From Legionella rowbothamii (GTDB lineage Bacteria > Pseudomonadota > Gammaproteobacteria > Legionellales > Legionellaceae), in contig NZ_CAAAIM010000001.1 in assembly GCF_900639985.1 (NCBI RefSeq), positions 806,001-870,000 on the forward strand: a stretch of DNA of 64,000 nucleotides, in the 5' to 3' direction. The notes below the pieces were generated by a model. The model saw nothing but the letters and a program-made list of their open reading frames with translations, made no database searches and was not told where the DNA came from. Below are positions 25,540 through 35,567 of the stretch, piece after piece. The position numbers and the translations under genes are program-made. The stretch's first letter is position 1; each line of letters opens with the position of its first letter.

Positions 25540-26079
25540 TTAGCTTAACATTGGATGGACCTCCTGAACACTGTCTGCATTCGGCTTGCTTTCAGCTTGG
25601 GAGTTACAAGTCATTAGCATTGAAAGAAAAGTGCTGCCTGAGCGAGTAAGAAAAGAAAGCGGAGCATGAAATAAGCTAAAGGCAAGTAAAAGACTGCTAA
25701 TGGCAAATGCAGTCAATCCTAAGCCTGCGATGTGGAACGCGGTTGCTGCATTATCAATCGACTCATCACAAAATTCATAACAACCAAATAGAGCAGCTCC
25801 TGTTGCCGCAAGCGAGGCACCTACCCCTAGAACGGCACCAAAAATAATACAAGCCACTGAAAATCCAGAAAAAGCACTCAATGCTACAGGGTAAAAAATA
25901 TTGGCTAGCAAACCACCAGAAAACTCATAGCTATTTTTATACGCTGTGAAAAAACCAGGTCGCGCCTTATACGTTTCAATAAATCTTCGGGCAGGACCTT
26001 GTAAAAACCAATCCTCATTTTTATCTTTGGCAAAATTAATTACATTCCAAACGTCTTCCCATGCAACCATCCCAAGCAT
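25540..26079 (-). CDS. Uncharacterised membrane protein, paralogue 2
   Basis: This 179-residue protein of unknown function contains FIETYKARPGFFTAYKN, then hydrophobic segments (FSGFSVACIIFGAVLGVGAS and LGLTAFAISSLLLAFSLF) and a polar tail. It is similar along its length to the downstream paralogue at 24935-25450. The ATG at 26079 has a strong GGAGGG ribosome binding site. A comparable hydrophobic block with Gly/Ala repeats occurs in the 564-residue protein at 55044-56738, suggesting a shared Legionella-type module. Confidence 0.65.
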   Translation of the reverse strand: MLGMVAWEDVWNVINFAKDKNEDWFLQGPARRFIETYKARPGFFTAYKNSYEFSGGLLANIFYPVALSAFSGFSVACIIFGAVLGVGASLAATGAALFGCYEFCDESIDNAATAFHIAGLGLTAFAISSLLLAFSLFHAPLSFLTRSGSTFLSMLMTCNSQAESKPNADSVQEVHPMLS

Positions 26080-26400
26080 AAAAACACCCTCCCTGAGTAG
26101 TATTTATACATCATAATAATGTGGGAAATAATTAGCTGTCAAATCCGATAAGATCATAATAATTTTGCAACTAACCTTACGAATTTATGAATTATTTCTC
26201 ACATTAAAGATATAGCATATTTTGAGACTGGGAACCGGTGCTAACTTAATAGTATCAACTGAGGTCCTCCTGAATGTGGTTCTGTGCCATCTCAAGAGAT
26301 TCAATTTCACATACGCTCTGCATAGAGTTTGCCTTTTTTACCTGTTAGGCTTATAGTTCCCCAGTTTTTTAACAACCTCACATGACAAGGAATCCTACAT
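26080..26400. other. Intergenic region between the orphan paralogues and the TPR gene
   Basis: This is the divergent promoter region for the paralogue pair (minus) and the TPR gene (plus). It contains an imperfect 18-bp inverted repeat (26117-26134 and 26189-26206, AATGTG-GAAATAATT type, 16 of 18 matching) with a 54-bp centre. The TPR gene is preceded by AAGGAATCCTACAT. No other gene is visible. Confidence 0.5.
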
Positions 26401-27528
26401 ATGAGTAATCAACAAGTCCAAGAGCAATTAAATCGTTATCTTTCTTATTTAGACCAAGATAAAAATAACCTTGCCCTATTAGTAAAAATCAGTGATCTTT
26501 ACATAGAACTCAATGATTTAGATGCAGCTCAAAACTATCTTAATCAAGCCAATGACATCGACCGAATTGCTTGCCTTGGTCATCAAGGATTACTCCATTT
26601 AAACCGAGGTCAACTCTCCCAAGCTCAAGAAAATTTTATTGAAGCTTTAACATACGAAGATACACCGGCTCTTCGTTATAACCTGGGATTTATCCATTTT
26701 ATTAATTCCGATTTAGAAAGTGCAGCTAAGGTTTTATCACCAGTTATTGAAGGGGAACATCATCCAGAAACAAAACGATTAATGGCGCGAATACACCATG
26801 CACAAGGTGAATTAGATCAAGCCTTAGACTTAGCAAAGGACGTATTAATTCATGATGCTGGTGATGCAGACGCTTTAGGTCTTCTTGCACTACTACACTT
26901 TGACCGCGATGAAAATGAGCAAGCTATTCAAGCAGCGAACCAAACTCTTGAACGCGACCCAGATAATTATGATGCAAAACTAGTTCATTCCATGTTAGGC
27001 CTTACTACCCAAGAAACTACAGTAGAAGATATTGAAAAACTGTTACAAATAAACCCTGGTGATTGCCGCCTCTGGTTTGCCTTAGGTAGTGCTCATATGA
27101 ATCAAGGTGATTTTGAGCGTGCCGATTATAGTTTGCAAAAAGCTCTAGAAATTTATCCTGAATTTTATGATTGCCGTATTGCTTTAGGTTGGTGTGCACT
27201 GTTACAAGATGAATTAAATGATGCATTCAATACCTATCAAATCGCGGCACATCAGGTTGCTGAATTAGCCGATGGTTGGGGTGGGTTGGCATTGATTGCT
27301 GCGTTGAAAGAAGACATTCAGCAGGCAGAGGAATTAATTCAAAAAGCAAAAACATTAAGCTCTGATTGTTTCCTTGCTGAAATTGCTGAGGTTATTTGCT
27401 TTAATTTGACTGATCCGCTGAAAGCTAAAGGGCACTTGGTTGAAACCCTGAAAAAAACTGGGGTCCCAGTGAGTGAGAAGTTGGCTGCAGTAATTGAGGA
27501 ATTGCAGGAGCCAGTTCAGTTGCATTAA
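26401..27528 (+). CDS. Tetratricopeptide repeat protein
   Basis: The 375-residue protein is built from about nine to ten TPR-like helix pairs from the N-terminus onward. Recognisable repeat pieces are DLDAAQNYLNQANDID, GQLSQAQENFIEALTY, ENEQAIQAANQTLERDPDNY and GDFERADYSLQKALEIYPEF. There is no signal peptide or membrane segment, so it is probably a cytoplasmic scaffold. It is not part of an operon; the next gene is convergent. The specific partner is unknown. Confidence 0.8.
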   Translation: MSNQQVQEQLNRYLSYLDQDKNNLALLVKISDLYIELNDLDAAQNYLNQANDIDRIACLGHQGLLHLNRGQLSQAQENFIEALTYEDTPALRYNLGFIHFINSDLESAAKVLSPVIEGEHHPETKRLMARIHHAQGELDQALDLAKDVLIHDAGDADALGLLALLHFDRDENEQAIQAANQTLERDPDNYDAKLVHSMLGLTTQETTVEDIEKLLQINPGDCRLWFALGSAHMNQGDFERADYSLQKALEIYPEFYDCRIALGWCALLQDELNDAFNTYQIAAHQVAELADGWGGLALIAALKEDIQQAEELIQKAKTLSSDCFLAEIAEVICFNLTDPLKAKGHLVETLKKTGVPVSEKLAAVIEELQEPVQLH

Positions 27529-27536
27529 GGGTTGTC

Positions 27537-27557
27537 GGTTGGGTCATAGGCCCAACC
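27537..27557. terminator. Family A palindrome between convergent genes
   Basis: A perfect 7-bp stem GGTTGGG/CCCAACC with a 7-nt loop lies 8 bases after the TPR stop and 16 bases beyond the end of the convergent efflux channel gene. On the plus strand it is followed by AACACTATATTTTATTT. It is probably a bidirectional terminator as well as a member of the repeat family. Confidence 0.55.
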
Positions 27558-27573
27558 AACACTATATTTTATT

Positions 27574-29139
27574 TCAAACATTCCCTCGCCCACAATTCTT
27601 CGTCTCAACGCAAATACCCTGCACTTTTATTTTAACCGGCTTCACCACCCAGCCTCCGCCTAACGATTTGATCAAACCTACGGCCGCACTCATCTGCAAA
27701 CCATCTACATTATTAGCTGATTGTTCGGCAGAAAAAGCCGTAATTTGTGCAGTCAATACGTTAGAATAAGGCACGGTCCCTGCCTTATACTGATTCACCA
27801 CTAATTTAAGTGCCAAACGAGCATGAGCTGCGGCCTTATCTTGGAACACAGTTTGCTCCCGTAAAATACGCAAGGCAATAAGATTGTCTTCTACTTCTTG
27901 GAATGCAGTTAGTACCACTTGCCGGTAGGACGCTACCTGAGCGAGATATGCCTGTTTCGCAGCACGTACGGTAGCTGAACGTAAACCCCCATCAAAAATG
28001 GTTTCTGCTACTTGTAATCCCAATGACCAACCAAGATTAGGCTTGTGAATTAATCGGTGAAAACTGTTTGCTGAAGCACTTCCCGTACCAGTTAAGGTCA
28101 ATGTCGGGAAATAAGCTGCCACAGCAACTCCAATTTGTGCACTTGCTTGCTGAATTAAGCGTTCTGCTTGCGCAATATCTGGTCGGCGTTCCAGCCATAC
28201 AGAGGGGACTGTTAAAGGAATTGTTGGTGCTTTGGCTGCTAAAGGCATATGTTTTAAGGATAAAAATGCAGGGGGACGGCCAATTAATACGGCAATAGCA
28301 TGTTCATACTGGCCACGTAAAATACCATTATTCAATGCAGCAGCCTGTGCGGATTCCAATTGGCTTTCTGCTTGAACCACATCTGCCTGCGAAACCACCC
28401 CCGAGCGGTATTGATTCTTAGTAAATCGTAAAATTCCTTTATAAGATTTAACTGTATCCTCTAAGAAACTTTGGTTCTTATCTAAGGTACGCAATTCGAA
28501 ATAATATTGCGCTAAAGAACCTTGTGCTGACAGTCGTGTTACGCCAATTAATGCGGCGTTAGACTCTGCCAAAGAACGGTCTGCTTCTATAGTCCGGCGG
28601 ACTAACCCCCAAATATCAGGTTCCCAGCTTGCATTAAGAATTCCGGTGTAGTTTGTTATGGTACTGGCACCATTTCCACTTCCCGTTGCTGCAGTACCTA
28701 CCGAAGTTGTGCCCCCAGATGAGCTGATAAATGCAGTGGATCCCCCACCCTGGCGTTGTCTAAAAATATTAAATGCACCCGTTAGTGTTGGAAAAAGACT
28801 GGCGCGCGCTTCGTTCACAATTTCTAATGATTGGCGGTAATTCGCCTCAGCGTTCACAATATTCTGATTATAGTGATTAAGCTGATCTTCCAAATCATTA
28901 AGTACCGGATCGTTAAAAAGTTTCCACCACTCGCCGCGATCCATCTCATCCTGAGGCTCTATGGGCTTCCAGTTTTTACGCACGGGTCCTGCAACCATTT
29001 TGCCCTTAGCCTCTTTAAACTCAGAAGGACCAACAACTTTTGGGCGCACATAATTAGGTCCCACCATACAGGATGTGAGCAGAGTTACAATTAGAGCCAC
29101 TGCCGACCCTTTGACTAATCGATTAGGCTGATTGACCAT
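27574..29139 (-). CDS. RND efflux outer-membrane lipoprotein (NodT/OprM family)
   Basis: This is a TolC-like outer-membrane channel. The 521-residue protein has a lipobox (LLTSC) and the family start MVGPNYVRPKV, followed by the two OEP repeats (NIVNAEANYRQSLEIVNEAR and the YKAGTVPYSNVLTAQI region). The ATG at 29139 is preceded by GAGGTG and preferred over the frame from 29169. A Gly/Ser/Thr-rich insert lies at about residues 130-158. It overlaps the 3' end of the upstream RND gene and is the last gene of the four-gene efflux operon. Confidence 0.9.
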   Translation of the reverse strand: MVNQPNRLVKGSAVALIVTLLTSCMVGPNYVRPKVVGPSEFKEAKGKMVAGPVRKNWKPIEPQDEMDRGEWWKLFNDPVLNDLEDQLNHYNQNIVNAEANYRQSLEIVNEARASLFPTLTGAFNIFRQRQGGGSTAFISSSGGTTSVGTAATGSGNGASTITNYTGILNASWEPDIWGLVRRTIEADRSLAESNAALIGVTRLSAQGSLAQYYFELRTLDKNQSFLEDTVKSYKGILRFTKNQYRSGVVSQADVVQAESQLESAQAAALNNGILRGQYEHAIAVLIGRPPAFLSLKHMPLAAKAPTIPLTVPSVWLERRPDIAQAERLIQQASAQIGVAVAAYFPTLTLTGTGSASANSFHRLIHKPNLGWSLGLQVAETIFDGGLRSATVRAAKQAYLAQVASYRQVVLTAFQEVEDNLIALRILREQTVFQDKAAAHARLALKLVVNQYKAGTVPYSNVLTAQITAFSAEQSANNVDGLQMSAAVGLIKSLGGGWVVKPVKIKVQGICVETKNCGRGNV

Positions 29140-32100
29140 AAGCACCTCGAGTAGATTTAAATTGCGCAATCCAGCGGCGTAGGCGGATGCTTGCAGTATC
29201 CAATGCTAAATAAATCACTGGTGTTGTATAAAGGGTCAATAACTGACTCAAGATTAAACCACCAACAATCGCAATACCTAATGGACGTCGTAATTCAGAG
29301 CCGACGCCAAAACCGACGACTAGAGGCAAAGCACCAAGTAGTGCAGCCATAGTTGTCATCATAATTGGACGAAAGCGTAATAAGGCTGCCTCATAAATAG
29401 CCTCGCGTGGAGTTTTATTTTCGTTTCGTTCTGCCTCCAAAGCAAAATCAATCATCATAATGGCATTTTTCTTTACAATACCAATCAAAAGAATGATGCC
29501 GATCAAAGCAATAATACTGAGATCGGTACTACACAGCATCAGAGCAAGCAAAGCCCCAACCCCTGCTGAAGGTAAAGTAGACAAAATGGTAATAGGATGA
29601 ATTAAACTCTCATAGAGCATGCCTAAGACAATATATACTGCTAATAAAGCCGCTAAAATTAAATACTTTTCATTTGCAAAAGATTGTTGAAATGCCTGTG
29701 CTGTTCCTTGGAAAGAACCGGTCATGGTGGGAGGTAACTCCATCTCGTTGATCATTGTAGTTATCGTGTTAACAGCTTCTCCAAGTGAGGTGCCCGAAGC
29801 TAAATTAAAGGAAAAGGTAGCTGCTGGCGTCTGGCTTTGGTGATTCACTGACAACAAGGTTGAACCCGATTTAAAACTAGCAAAGGCCGATAAGGGAACT
29901 TCGTTTCCGGCTGGAGACTTAACATAGAGCTGATCTAATATTGCCGGAGATTGCCAATATTTTTGCGCCACATTCATCACCACAAAATATTGATTCATTG
30001 GCATATACATCACCGAAATTTGGCTTTGTCCAAAGGCATTATAAAGTTCCTGATCAATGATTTCCGGAGTGATGCCAAAGCGTGATGCCGTATCATGCTC
30101 TACCTTAACAAAACTTTGTAAACCATGATTCAACTGATCATTATTTAAGTCTGAAATGCCAGGAATTTTAGACAATTGTTCCATAATGCGCGGTGTCCAA
30201 ACAGCAAGATCAGCCAAACTATCTGAGGACACTGTATATTGAAATTGAGCAGCACTCGCACGACCGCCAATGGTTAAATCCTGAGTGGATTGCATGTATA
30301 ATCTTGCCCCGGTAATCACCGCTAATTTTTTCCGTAAGCGAGCCAATACTTCTTCTGTTGGAATATTTTGATGCTTGGGAACTTTTAACAAAATAAATAC
30401 GGTACCCGTGTTGCCTGTATTATTACCTGGGCCCGTACCAATAAATGCAGCAACATTGGCCACAGCAGGATCTTCTTTAATGATGGAAACGCATTGAATC
30501 ATTTTTTTCTTCATTGCTTGAAAGGAAATATTTTGATCCGCCTGCAATGAGCCAGCTATTCGATCCGTTGTTTGTTGAGGAAAGAAGCCCTTCGGCACAA
30601 TAATATATAAATAGATAGTTAATAAAATAGCTGCAAAAGTTAAGACCAACATCATAGTAGGATGAATGAGTGCCCAACGCAAACCACGGCCGTAACGGAA
30701 TTTTACCGCTTCAATAAAACGCATGAAGCGATTCGGTTGCTCCTCCTCTCCAGAATGTAATAAACGTGAACACATCATTGGGGTGAGAGTAAGTGATACC
30801 ACTAAGGAAATAAGAATTGCAACAGATAGGGTGACCACAAATTCTCTAAAGAGACGCCCCACAATTCCAGTCATAAATAAGATGGGAATAAACACAGCGA
30901 TAAGCGAAATACTCATGGAGATTACGGTGAAACCAATTTCCTTAGAGCCATCGAATGCAGCCTGCATTGGCTTTTTGCCCATTGCAATATGACGGGTAAT
31001 ATTCTCTAAAACAACAACTGCGTCATCAACCACAAAGCCTGTTGAAATGGTTAGTGCCATGAGTGATAAATTATCCAAACTGTAATGGCATAACTTCATG
31101 ACCGCAAAAGTTCCCAGTAGAGATAAGGGCACAGCGACCCCGGGAATTAGCATGGCGCGAAAAGTACCCAAGAATAAATAGGTCACAAAAATAACCAATA
31201 ACATGGCGATAAATAAGGTTAATTCAACATCATGTAAGGAGGTACGGATGGTTGTCGTTCTATCCATCAGAATATTTAAATCAATATCCTGAGGTATAGA
31301 AGCTTTCAGTTGAGGCAATATTTTTTTTACATAATCTACGGTTTTAATTACATTGGCCCCGGGTTGTTTAAATAAAACCAAAAGCACCGCAGGTTTACCA
31401 TTCGCTATTCCGGCATTATGCACATCAGCCACAGAATCAGTCACATGAGCCACATCAGAAAGACGTATGGGATTGTTATTTTGATAGGAGATAATTAACG
31501 GCGCATACTCAGCCGCTTTAAACATTTGATCATTACTTTTAATGGTGGACACTGTCCCATCATCATTAACAACACTACCTCTTGCCTGACTTACATTTGC
31601 CTGCGCGATGGTAGTGGCCAATTGACTAAAGCCAATTCCATATTTATTCAGGCTCAAAGGGTCAACCTCTACACGCACCGCCGGCAAGGATCCTCCCCCG
31701 ACGTTAACTTGACCGACCCCTTCTATACGTAGAATTCGCTGCTGCAAAATAGTCGAAGCCATATCATATAGTTGCCCAGTTCGATACTTATCCGAAGTTA
31801 AGGCAAGAATCATGATCGGCGCATCCGCTGGATTAACTTTGCGGTAGGTGGGGTTATTCGTTAGATTAGTAGGTAATTGACTTAAAGAGGCATTAATGGC
31901 TGCTTGCACATCACGTGCTGCACCATCAATATCACGTGATAAATCAAATTGGACGATAATACTCGATAGTCCGAGAGTACTTGTGGAGGTAAGCTGAGTA
32001 ATACCTGCAATACGTCCAATCTGTCGTTCCAAGGGGGATGCTACGGAAGTAGCCATTACTTCTGGACTACCTCCAGGTAGTGACGCCTGAACACTGATGG

Positions 32101-32230
32101 TGGGAAAATCAATTTGTGGCAAAGGAGCTACAGGCAATAAATTAAACGCCAGAATACCGGCAAAACTTAAGCCTAATGCTAATAAAATCGTTGCTATTGG
32201 CTTACTAATAAATAAGGAAGATATATTCAT
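29123..32230 (-). CDS. RND multidrug efflux transporter, MdtC-like
   Basis: This is a proton-driven inner-membrane drug pump of the HAE1 RND family. At 1035 residues it has 12 predicted membrane helices and two large periplasmic loops. The proton-relay Asp pair is intact in GFVVDDAVVVLENI, with FRPIMMTTMAALLGALPL and GIVKKNAIMMIDFALEAER near the C-terminus. It follows a second RND gene in the same operon, as in mdtB-mdtC, where the two pumps form a heteromultimer. That pairing is an inference from order. Confidence 0.93.
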   Translation of the reverse strand: MNISSLFISKPIATILLALGLSFAGILAFNLLPVAPLPQIDFPTISVQASLPGGSPEVMATSVASPLERQIGRIAGITQLTSTSTLGLSSIIVQFDLSRDIDGAARDVQAAINASLSQLPTNLTNNPTYRKVNPADAPIMILALTSDKYRTGQLYDMASTILQQRILRIEGVGQVNVGGGSLPAVRVEVDPLSLNKYGIGFSQLATTIAQANVSQARGSVVNDDGTVSTIKSNDQMFKAAEYAPLIISYQNNNPIRLSDVAHVTDSVADVHNAGIANGKPAVLLVLFKQPGANVIKTVDYVKKILPQLKASIPQDIDLNILMDRTTTIRTSLHDVELTLFIAMLLVIFVTYLFLGTFRAMLIPGVAVPLSLLGTFAVMKLCHYSLDNLSLMALTISTGFVVDDAVVVLENITRHIAMGKKPMQAAFDGSKEIGFTVISMSISLIAVFIPILFMTGIVGRLFREFVVTLSVAILISLVVSLTLTPMMCSRLLHSGEEEQPNRFMRFIEAVKFRYGRGLRWALIHPTMMLVLTFAAILLTIYLYIIVPKGFFPQQTTDRIAGSLQADQNISFQAMKKKMIQCVSIIKEDPAVANVAAFIGTGPGNNTGNTGTVFILLKVPKHQNIPTEEVLARLRKKLAVITGARLYMQSTQDLTIGGRASAAQFQYTVSSDSLADLAVWTPRIMEQLSKIPGISDLNNDQLNHGLQSFVKVEHDTASRFGITPEIIDQELYNAFGQSQISVMYMPMNQYFVVMNVAQKYWQSPAILDQLYVKSPAGNEVPLSAFASFKSGSTLLSVNHQSQTPAATFSFNLASGTSLGEAVNTITTMINEMELPPTMTGSFQGTAQAFQQSFANEKYLILAALLAVYIVLGMLYESLIHPITILSTLPSAGVGALLALMLCSTDLSIIALIGIILLIGIVKKNAIMMIDFALEAERNENKTPREAIYEAALLRFRPIMMTTMAALLGALPLVVGFGVGSELRRPLGIAIVGGLILSQLLTLYTTPVIYLALDTASIRLRRWIAQFKSTRGAYGQSA

Positions 32231-32252
32231 ATTATCTCCTTAGCTTTTAACG

Positions 32253-32360
32253 TCATCCTGAGGAGTAGACAACTAAGGACCTTCCGCAGGAAGCACTTTA
32301 CCAATCTATAGCATCGACGTCTCATTCAGAAGATCCTTCACTGTGTTTAGAATGACCCAA
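32253..32360. repeat. Dispersed repeat element between the two RND genes
   Basis: The element begins GTCATCCTGAGGAG and ends TTTAGAATGAC, with internal GGACCTTCCGC and GAAGATCCTTC, so it has inverted ends. It covers the stop and the last dozen codons of the upstream RND gene. The ends resemble the GTCATTCTGAG-type repeats that occur in many bacterial genomes. Confidence 0.5.
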
Positions 32361-35300
32361 TAAATGTATAGTATTTGTCCGATACCCCATCACTCTCCGG
32401 GAAATACGGTCAAAAGTAAGGTAAATCACGGGAGTGGTATACAAAGTCACCAGCTGGCTGACAATCAAGCCACCAATGATAGCAATACCCAAAGGACGTC
32501 GTAACTCCCCCCCAATACCATGGCTAAAGGCCAAGGGAATTGCTCCTAGCATAGAGGCCATGGTCGTCATCAGAATGGGGCGAAAACGTAATAAAGCCGC
32601 TTCATAGATTGCATCAAGCGGCGTCTTTTTATAAAGACGTTCTTGTTCTAAAGCAAAATCGATCATCATGATGGCGTTTTTCAGTACAATACCAATCAGC
32701 AAAATAATCGCAATCAAGGCAATAATACTTAATTCATTATCCGTTAAATAAAGCGCTAATAAAGCTCCCATCGATGCTGAAGGCAAGGTAGATAAAATAG
32801 TTAATGGATGAATGTAACTTTCATAAAGTACGCCCAGAATAATGTAAACCACGATAATAGCCGCAACAACCAACCATCCCTCATTAGCTAAAGAGTTTTG
32901 GAAGCTTTTGGCTGTACCTTGGAATCCCACATCGACATTTAAAGGAACATTAAGCTTTTCTTGCATGTCAGTAACCGCACGTACAGCATCACCCAAAGAA
33001 GCGCGTTCTGCGAGATTAAATGATAAGGTTGCTGAGGGAAATTGATCTTTGTGCGCAATAACCAAAGGACCTAAAGTTTGTGAGATACTGGCAATCGCTT
33101 TTAATGGAACAGAGCCACTAGTTGTCGTAATTGTTTTCTCCCCAAGACCAATAGGATTACTTACGGTGATGGCATTCCCGGTGGTAATTGCTGTTGATCC
33201 TGCTGTCGTAGCCGCTCCTCCTGTAGCTGAAGCCTTACTTACGGATGAATTAATATAGATGTTTTCAAACGCAACAGCGGCCTTGCGTAAGAAAGGTAAG
33301 ACTTCCAAAATAACCCGGTACTGATTACGCTGCGTAAACATAATTGATATTTGCCGCTGCCCAAAGGAATCATACAAGGTGTTATCGATCATTTGCATGG
33401 TAATCCCTAATCGGGATGCTGTATCACGGTCTATGTTGATGGAAGTAACTAATCCCTTATTTTGCTGATCGCTATTTACATCCTTTAAAATGTGAAGTTC
33501 TCGCATTTTATTTTCGAGTATTTTTGCCCATTTCACCACCTCCGCGCTATCCGGTGAACTCACACTATATTGAAACTGAGTTCGGCTCGTAAGCGTATCA
33601 ATCGTTAAATCCTGTACTGGTTGCATGTACAGGGTAGCACCTGTCACATTGTGTATTTTATTTTGTAAACGCTTAATCACCTCATTAACACTAGGTCGTT
33701 CGTTTAAAGGTTTTAAATTAATAAGAATTCGTCCACTATTTAATGTCACATTGGTGCCATCAATGCCAATAAACGAGGTGAGACTTGCAACCGCGGGATC
33801 ATTAAGAACTACATTTGCCAAAGCCTGCTGTCGCTCAGCCATGGCGGGAAAAGAAATTGAATCAGCAGCCACGGAAATCCCTTGAATAATACCGGTATCT
33901 TGAATCGGGAAAAAACCTTTAGGAATCACATACAATAAAAGGGCAGTAATAATTACGGTGGTAAAAAAAATTAATAAAACAAATGGTTGTGAGGAAAGAA
34001 CCCAGTTCAGAGAACGTTTATAAACATCAATCAAGCGATTTAACTGCCGCTCTAAATACAACTCAAATGGCTTTACTTCCGATTCACTTTGAGCTTTTAA
34101 TATACGCGAACAAAGCATCGGCGTTAGTGTTAAAGAAACAAAGGCTGAAATGGCAATGGTTATCGTTAAGGTTAAAGCAAATTCACGAAATAAACGCCCT
34201 ACGACATCGCCCATAAATAATAGGGGAATTAATACTGCCATTAAGGAGATCGATAAAGAAACAATGGTAAAACCTATTTGTGCCGCTCCTTTATGGGATG
34301 CTTCAACCGGGTTTTCTCCCAACTCAATGTAACGCATGATGTTTTCAATCATTACAATAGCATCATCAACAACAAAACCTGCGGCAATTGTAAGCCCCAT
34401 CAAGGTTAGGTTATTTAGACTAAATCCAAGCAAATACATCAAGCCCAAAGTACCAACTAACGCTAAAGGAACCGAGATACTGGGAATAATCGTAGCGGGC
34501 AATTTACGCAAGAATAGAAAAATCACCATGACCACCAAGGCCACAGATAGCAATAACTCTAGTTGCACGTTTTCTACCGAGGCACGAATACTTAAAGTAC
34601 GATCTGTAATAATTTCTACATTAATTGCTGCAGGAATAGCAGCCTTCATTTGCACTAATAAATTTTTAACCCGCTCAGCAACTTCAATAACGTTAGCTCC
34701 TGGCTGTCGTTGAATATTAAGGATGATCGCAGGCTCTTTATCGACCCAAGCTGCCTGCATATTATTTTCTGCGCCATCAATAATATTAGCGACGTCAGAT
34801 AAACGCACCGGGGCTTGATTTTGGTAAGAAAGAATTAATGGCTTATAAACGGCCGCAGATAAAAGCTGATCATTGGAGTTAATCGTATAGGCCAAACGTG
34901 GCCCATCAAAATTTCCTTTGGCTGCATTAACGTTGGAGGCGGTAACTAGGGTACGTACATCTTCCATAGTCAACCCATAAGCGGATAAGGCATTAGGATT
35001 GGCCTGGATACGAACTGCAGGACGATTTCCGCCCCCAATACTTACTAACCCGACTCCAGATAACTGGGACATTTTCGGCACTAACCGGGTTTCAGCATAA
35101 TCTTCCACCTGCGTTAGCGGCAGGGTTTTTGAGGTAAGAGCCAATGTAATAATAGGAGTATCAGCCGGATTAACTTTACTATAGACAGGGGGATTAGGTA
35201 AGTCTTTGGGTAAGTAGCTGCTGGCGGCGTTAATGGACTGCTGTACTTCTTGTTCGGCAACATCCAATCCGATATCTAGATTGAATTGTAAGGTAATAAT

Positions 35301-35567
35301 CGATGAACCCGTAGAACTGTTTGATGTCATTTGGTCCAAACCTGGCATTTGCCCGAATTGACGCTCAAGTGGAGCCGTCACCGTGGAGCTCATAACATCA
35401 GGACTGGCACCTGGATAAAAAGTTGAAACCTGGATTGTTGGATAATCTACTTCCGGTAGTGCAGAAACAGGTAGTAATTGATAGGCAAGGACCCCACTTA
35501 AGAAAATCGCAAACATCAATAACGAGGTAGCAATTGCTCTTGCTATAAATGGGCCAGAAATACTCAT
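32322..35567 (-). CDS. RND multidrug efflux transporter, MdtB-like
   Basis: The 1081-residue HAE1 pump has the Asp pair in GFVVDDAIVMIENI and the C-terminal GIVLKNAIMMIDFALEQER and FRPILMTTMASMLGAIPL blocks. It is longer than MdtB (1040) because of a Gly/Ala/Ser/Thr-rich insert at about residues 775-804, in the second periplasmic loop. The last dozen residues (GHSKHSEGSSE) are encoded by a dispersed repeat element and look recruited. It overlaps the upstream membrane-fusion gene by ATGA. Confidence 0.93.
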   Translation of the reverse strand: MSISGPFIARAIATSLLMFAIFLSGVLAYQLLPVSALPEVDYPTIQVSTFYPGASPDVMSSTVTAPLERQFGQMPGLDQMTSNSSTGSSIITLQFNLDIGLDVAEQEVQQSINAASSYLPKDLPNPPVYSKVNPADTPIITLALTSKTLPLTQVEDYAETRLVPKMSQLSGVGLVSIGGGNRPAVRIQANPNALSAYGLTMEDVRTLVTASNVNAAKGNFDGPRLAYTINSNDQLLSAAVYKPLILSYQNQAPVRLSDVANIIDGAENNMQAAWVDKEPAIILNIQRQPGANVIEVAERVKNLLVQMKAAIPAAINVEIITDRTLSIRASVENVQLELLLSVALVVMVIFLFLRKLPATIIPSISVPLALVGTLGLMYLLGFSLNNLTLMGLTIAAGFVVDDAIVMIENIMRYIELGENPVEASHKGAAQIGFTIVSLSISLMAVLIPLLFMGDVVGRLFREFALTLTITIAISAFVSLTLTPMLCSRILKAQSESEVKPFELYLERQLNRLIDVYKRSLNWVLSSQPFVLLIFFTTVIITALLLYVIPKGFFPIQDTGIIQGISVAADSISFPAMAERQQALANVVLNDPAVASLTSFIGIDGTNVTLNSGRILINLKPLNERPSVNEVIKRLQNKIHNVTGATLYMQPVQDLTIDTLTSRTQFQYSVSSPDSAEVVKWAKILENKMRELHILKDVNSDQQNKGLVTSINIDRDTASRLGITMQMIDNTLYDSFGQRQISIMFTQRNQYRVILEVLPFLRKAAVAFENIYINSSVSKASATGGAATTAGSTAITTGNAITVSNPIGLGEKTITTTSGSVPLKAIASISQTLGPLVIAHKDQFPSATLSFNLAERASLGDAVRAVTDMQEKLNVPLNVDVGFQGTAKSFQNSLANEGWLVVAAIIVVYIILGVLYESYIHPLTILSTLPSASMGALLALYLTDNELSIIALIAIILLIGIVLKNAIMMIDFALEQERLYKKTPLDAIYEAALLRFRPILMTTMASMLGAIPLAFSHGIGGELRRPLGIAIIGGLIVSQLVTLYTTPVIYLTFDRISRRVMGYRTNTIHLLGHSKHSEGSSE

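Noticed and set aside
33049..33258. Plus-strand frames within the RND genes
   Set aside because: They are antisense shadows of strongly conserved transporter genes.
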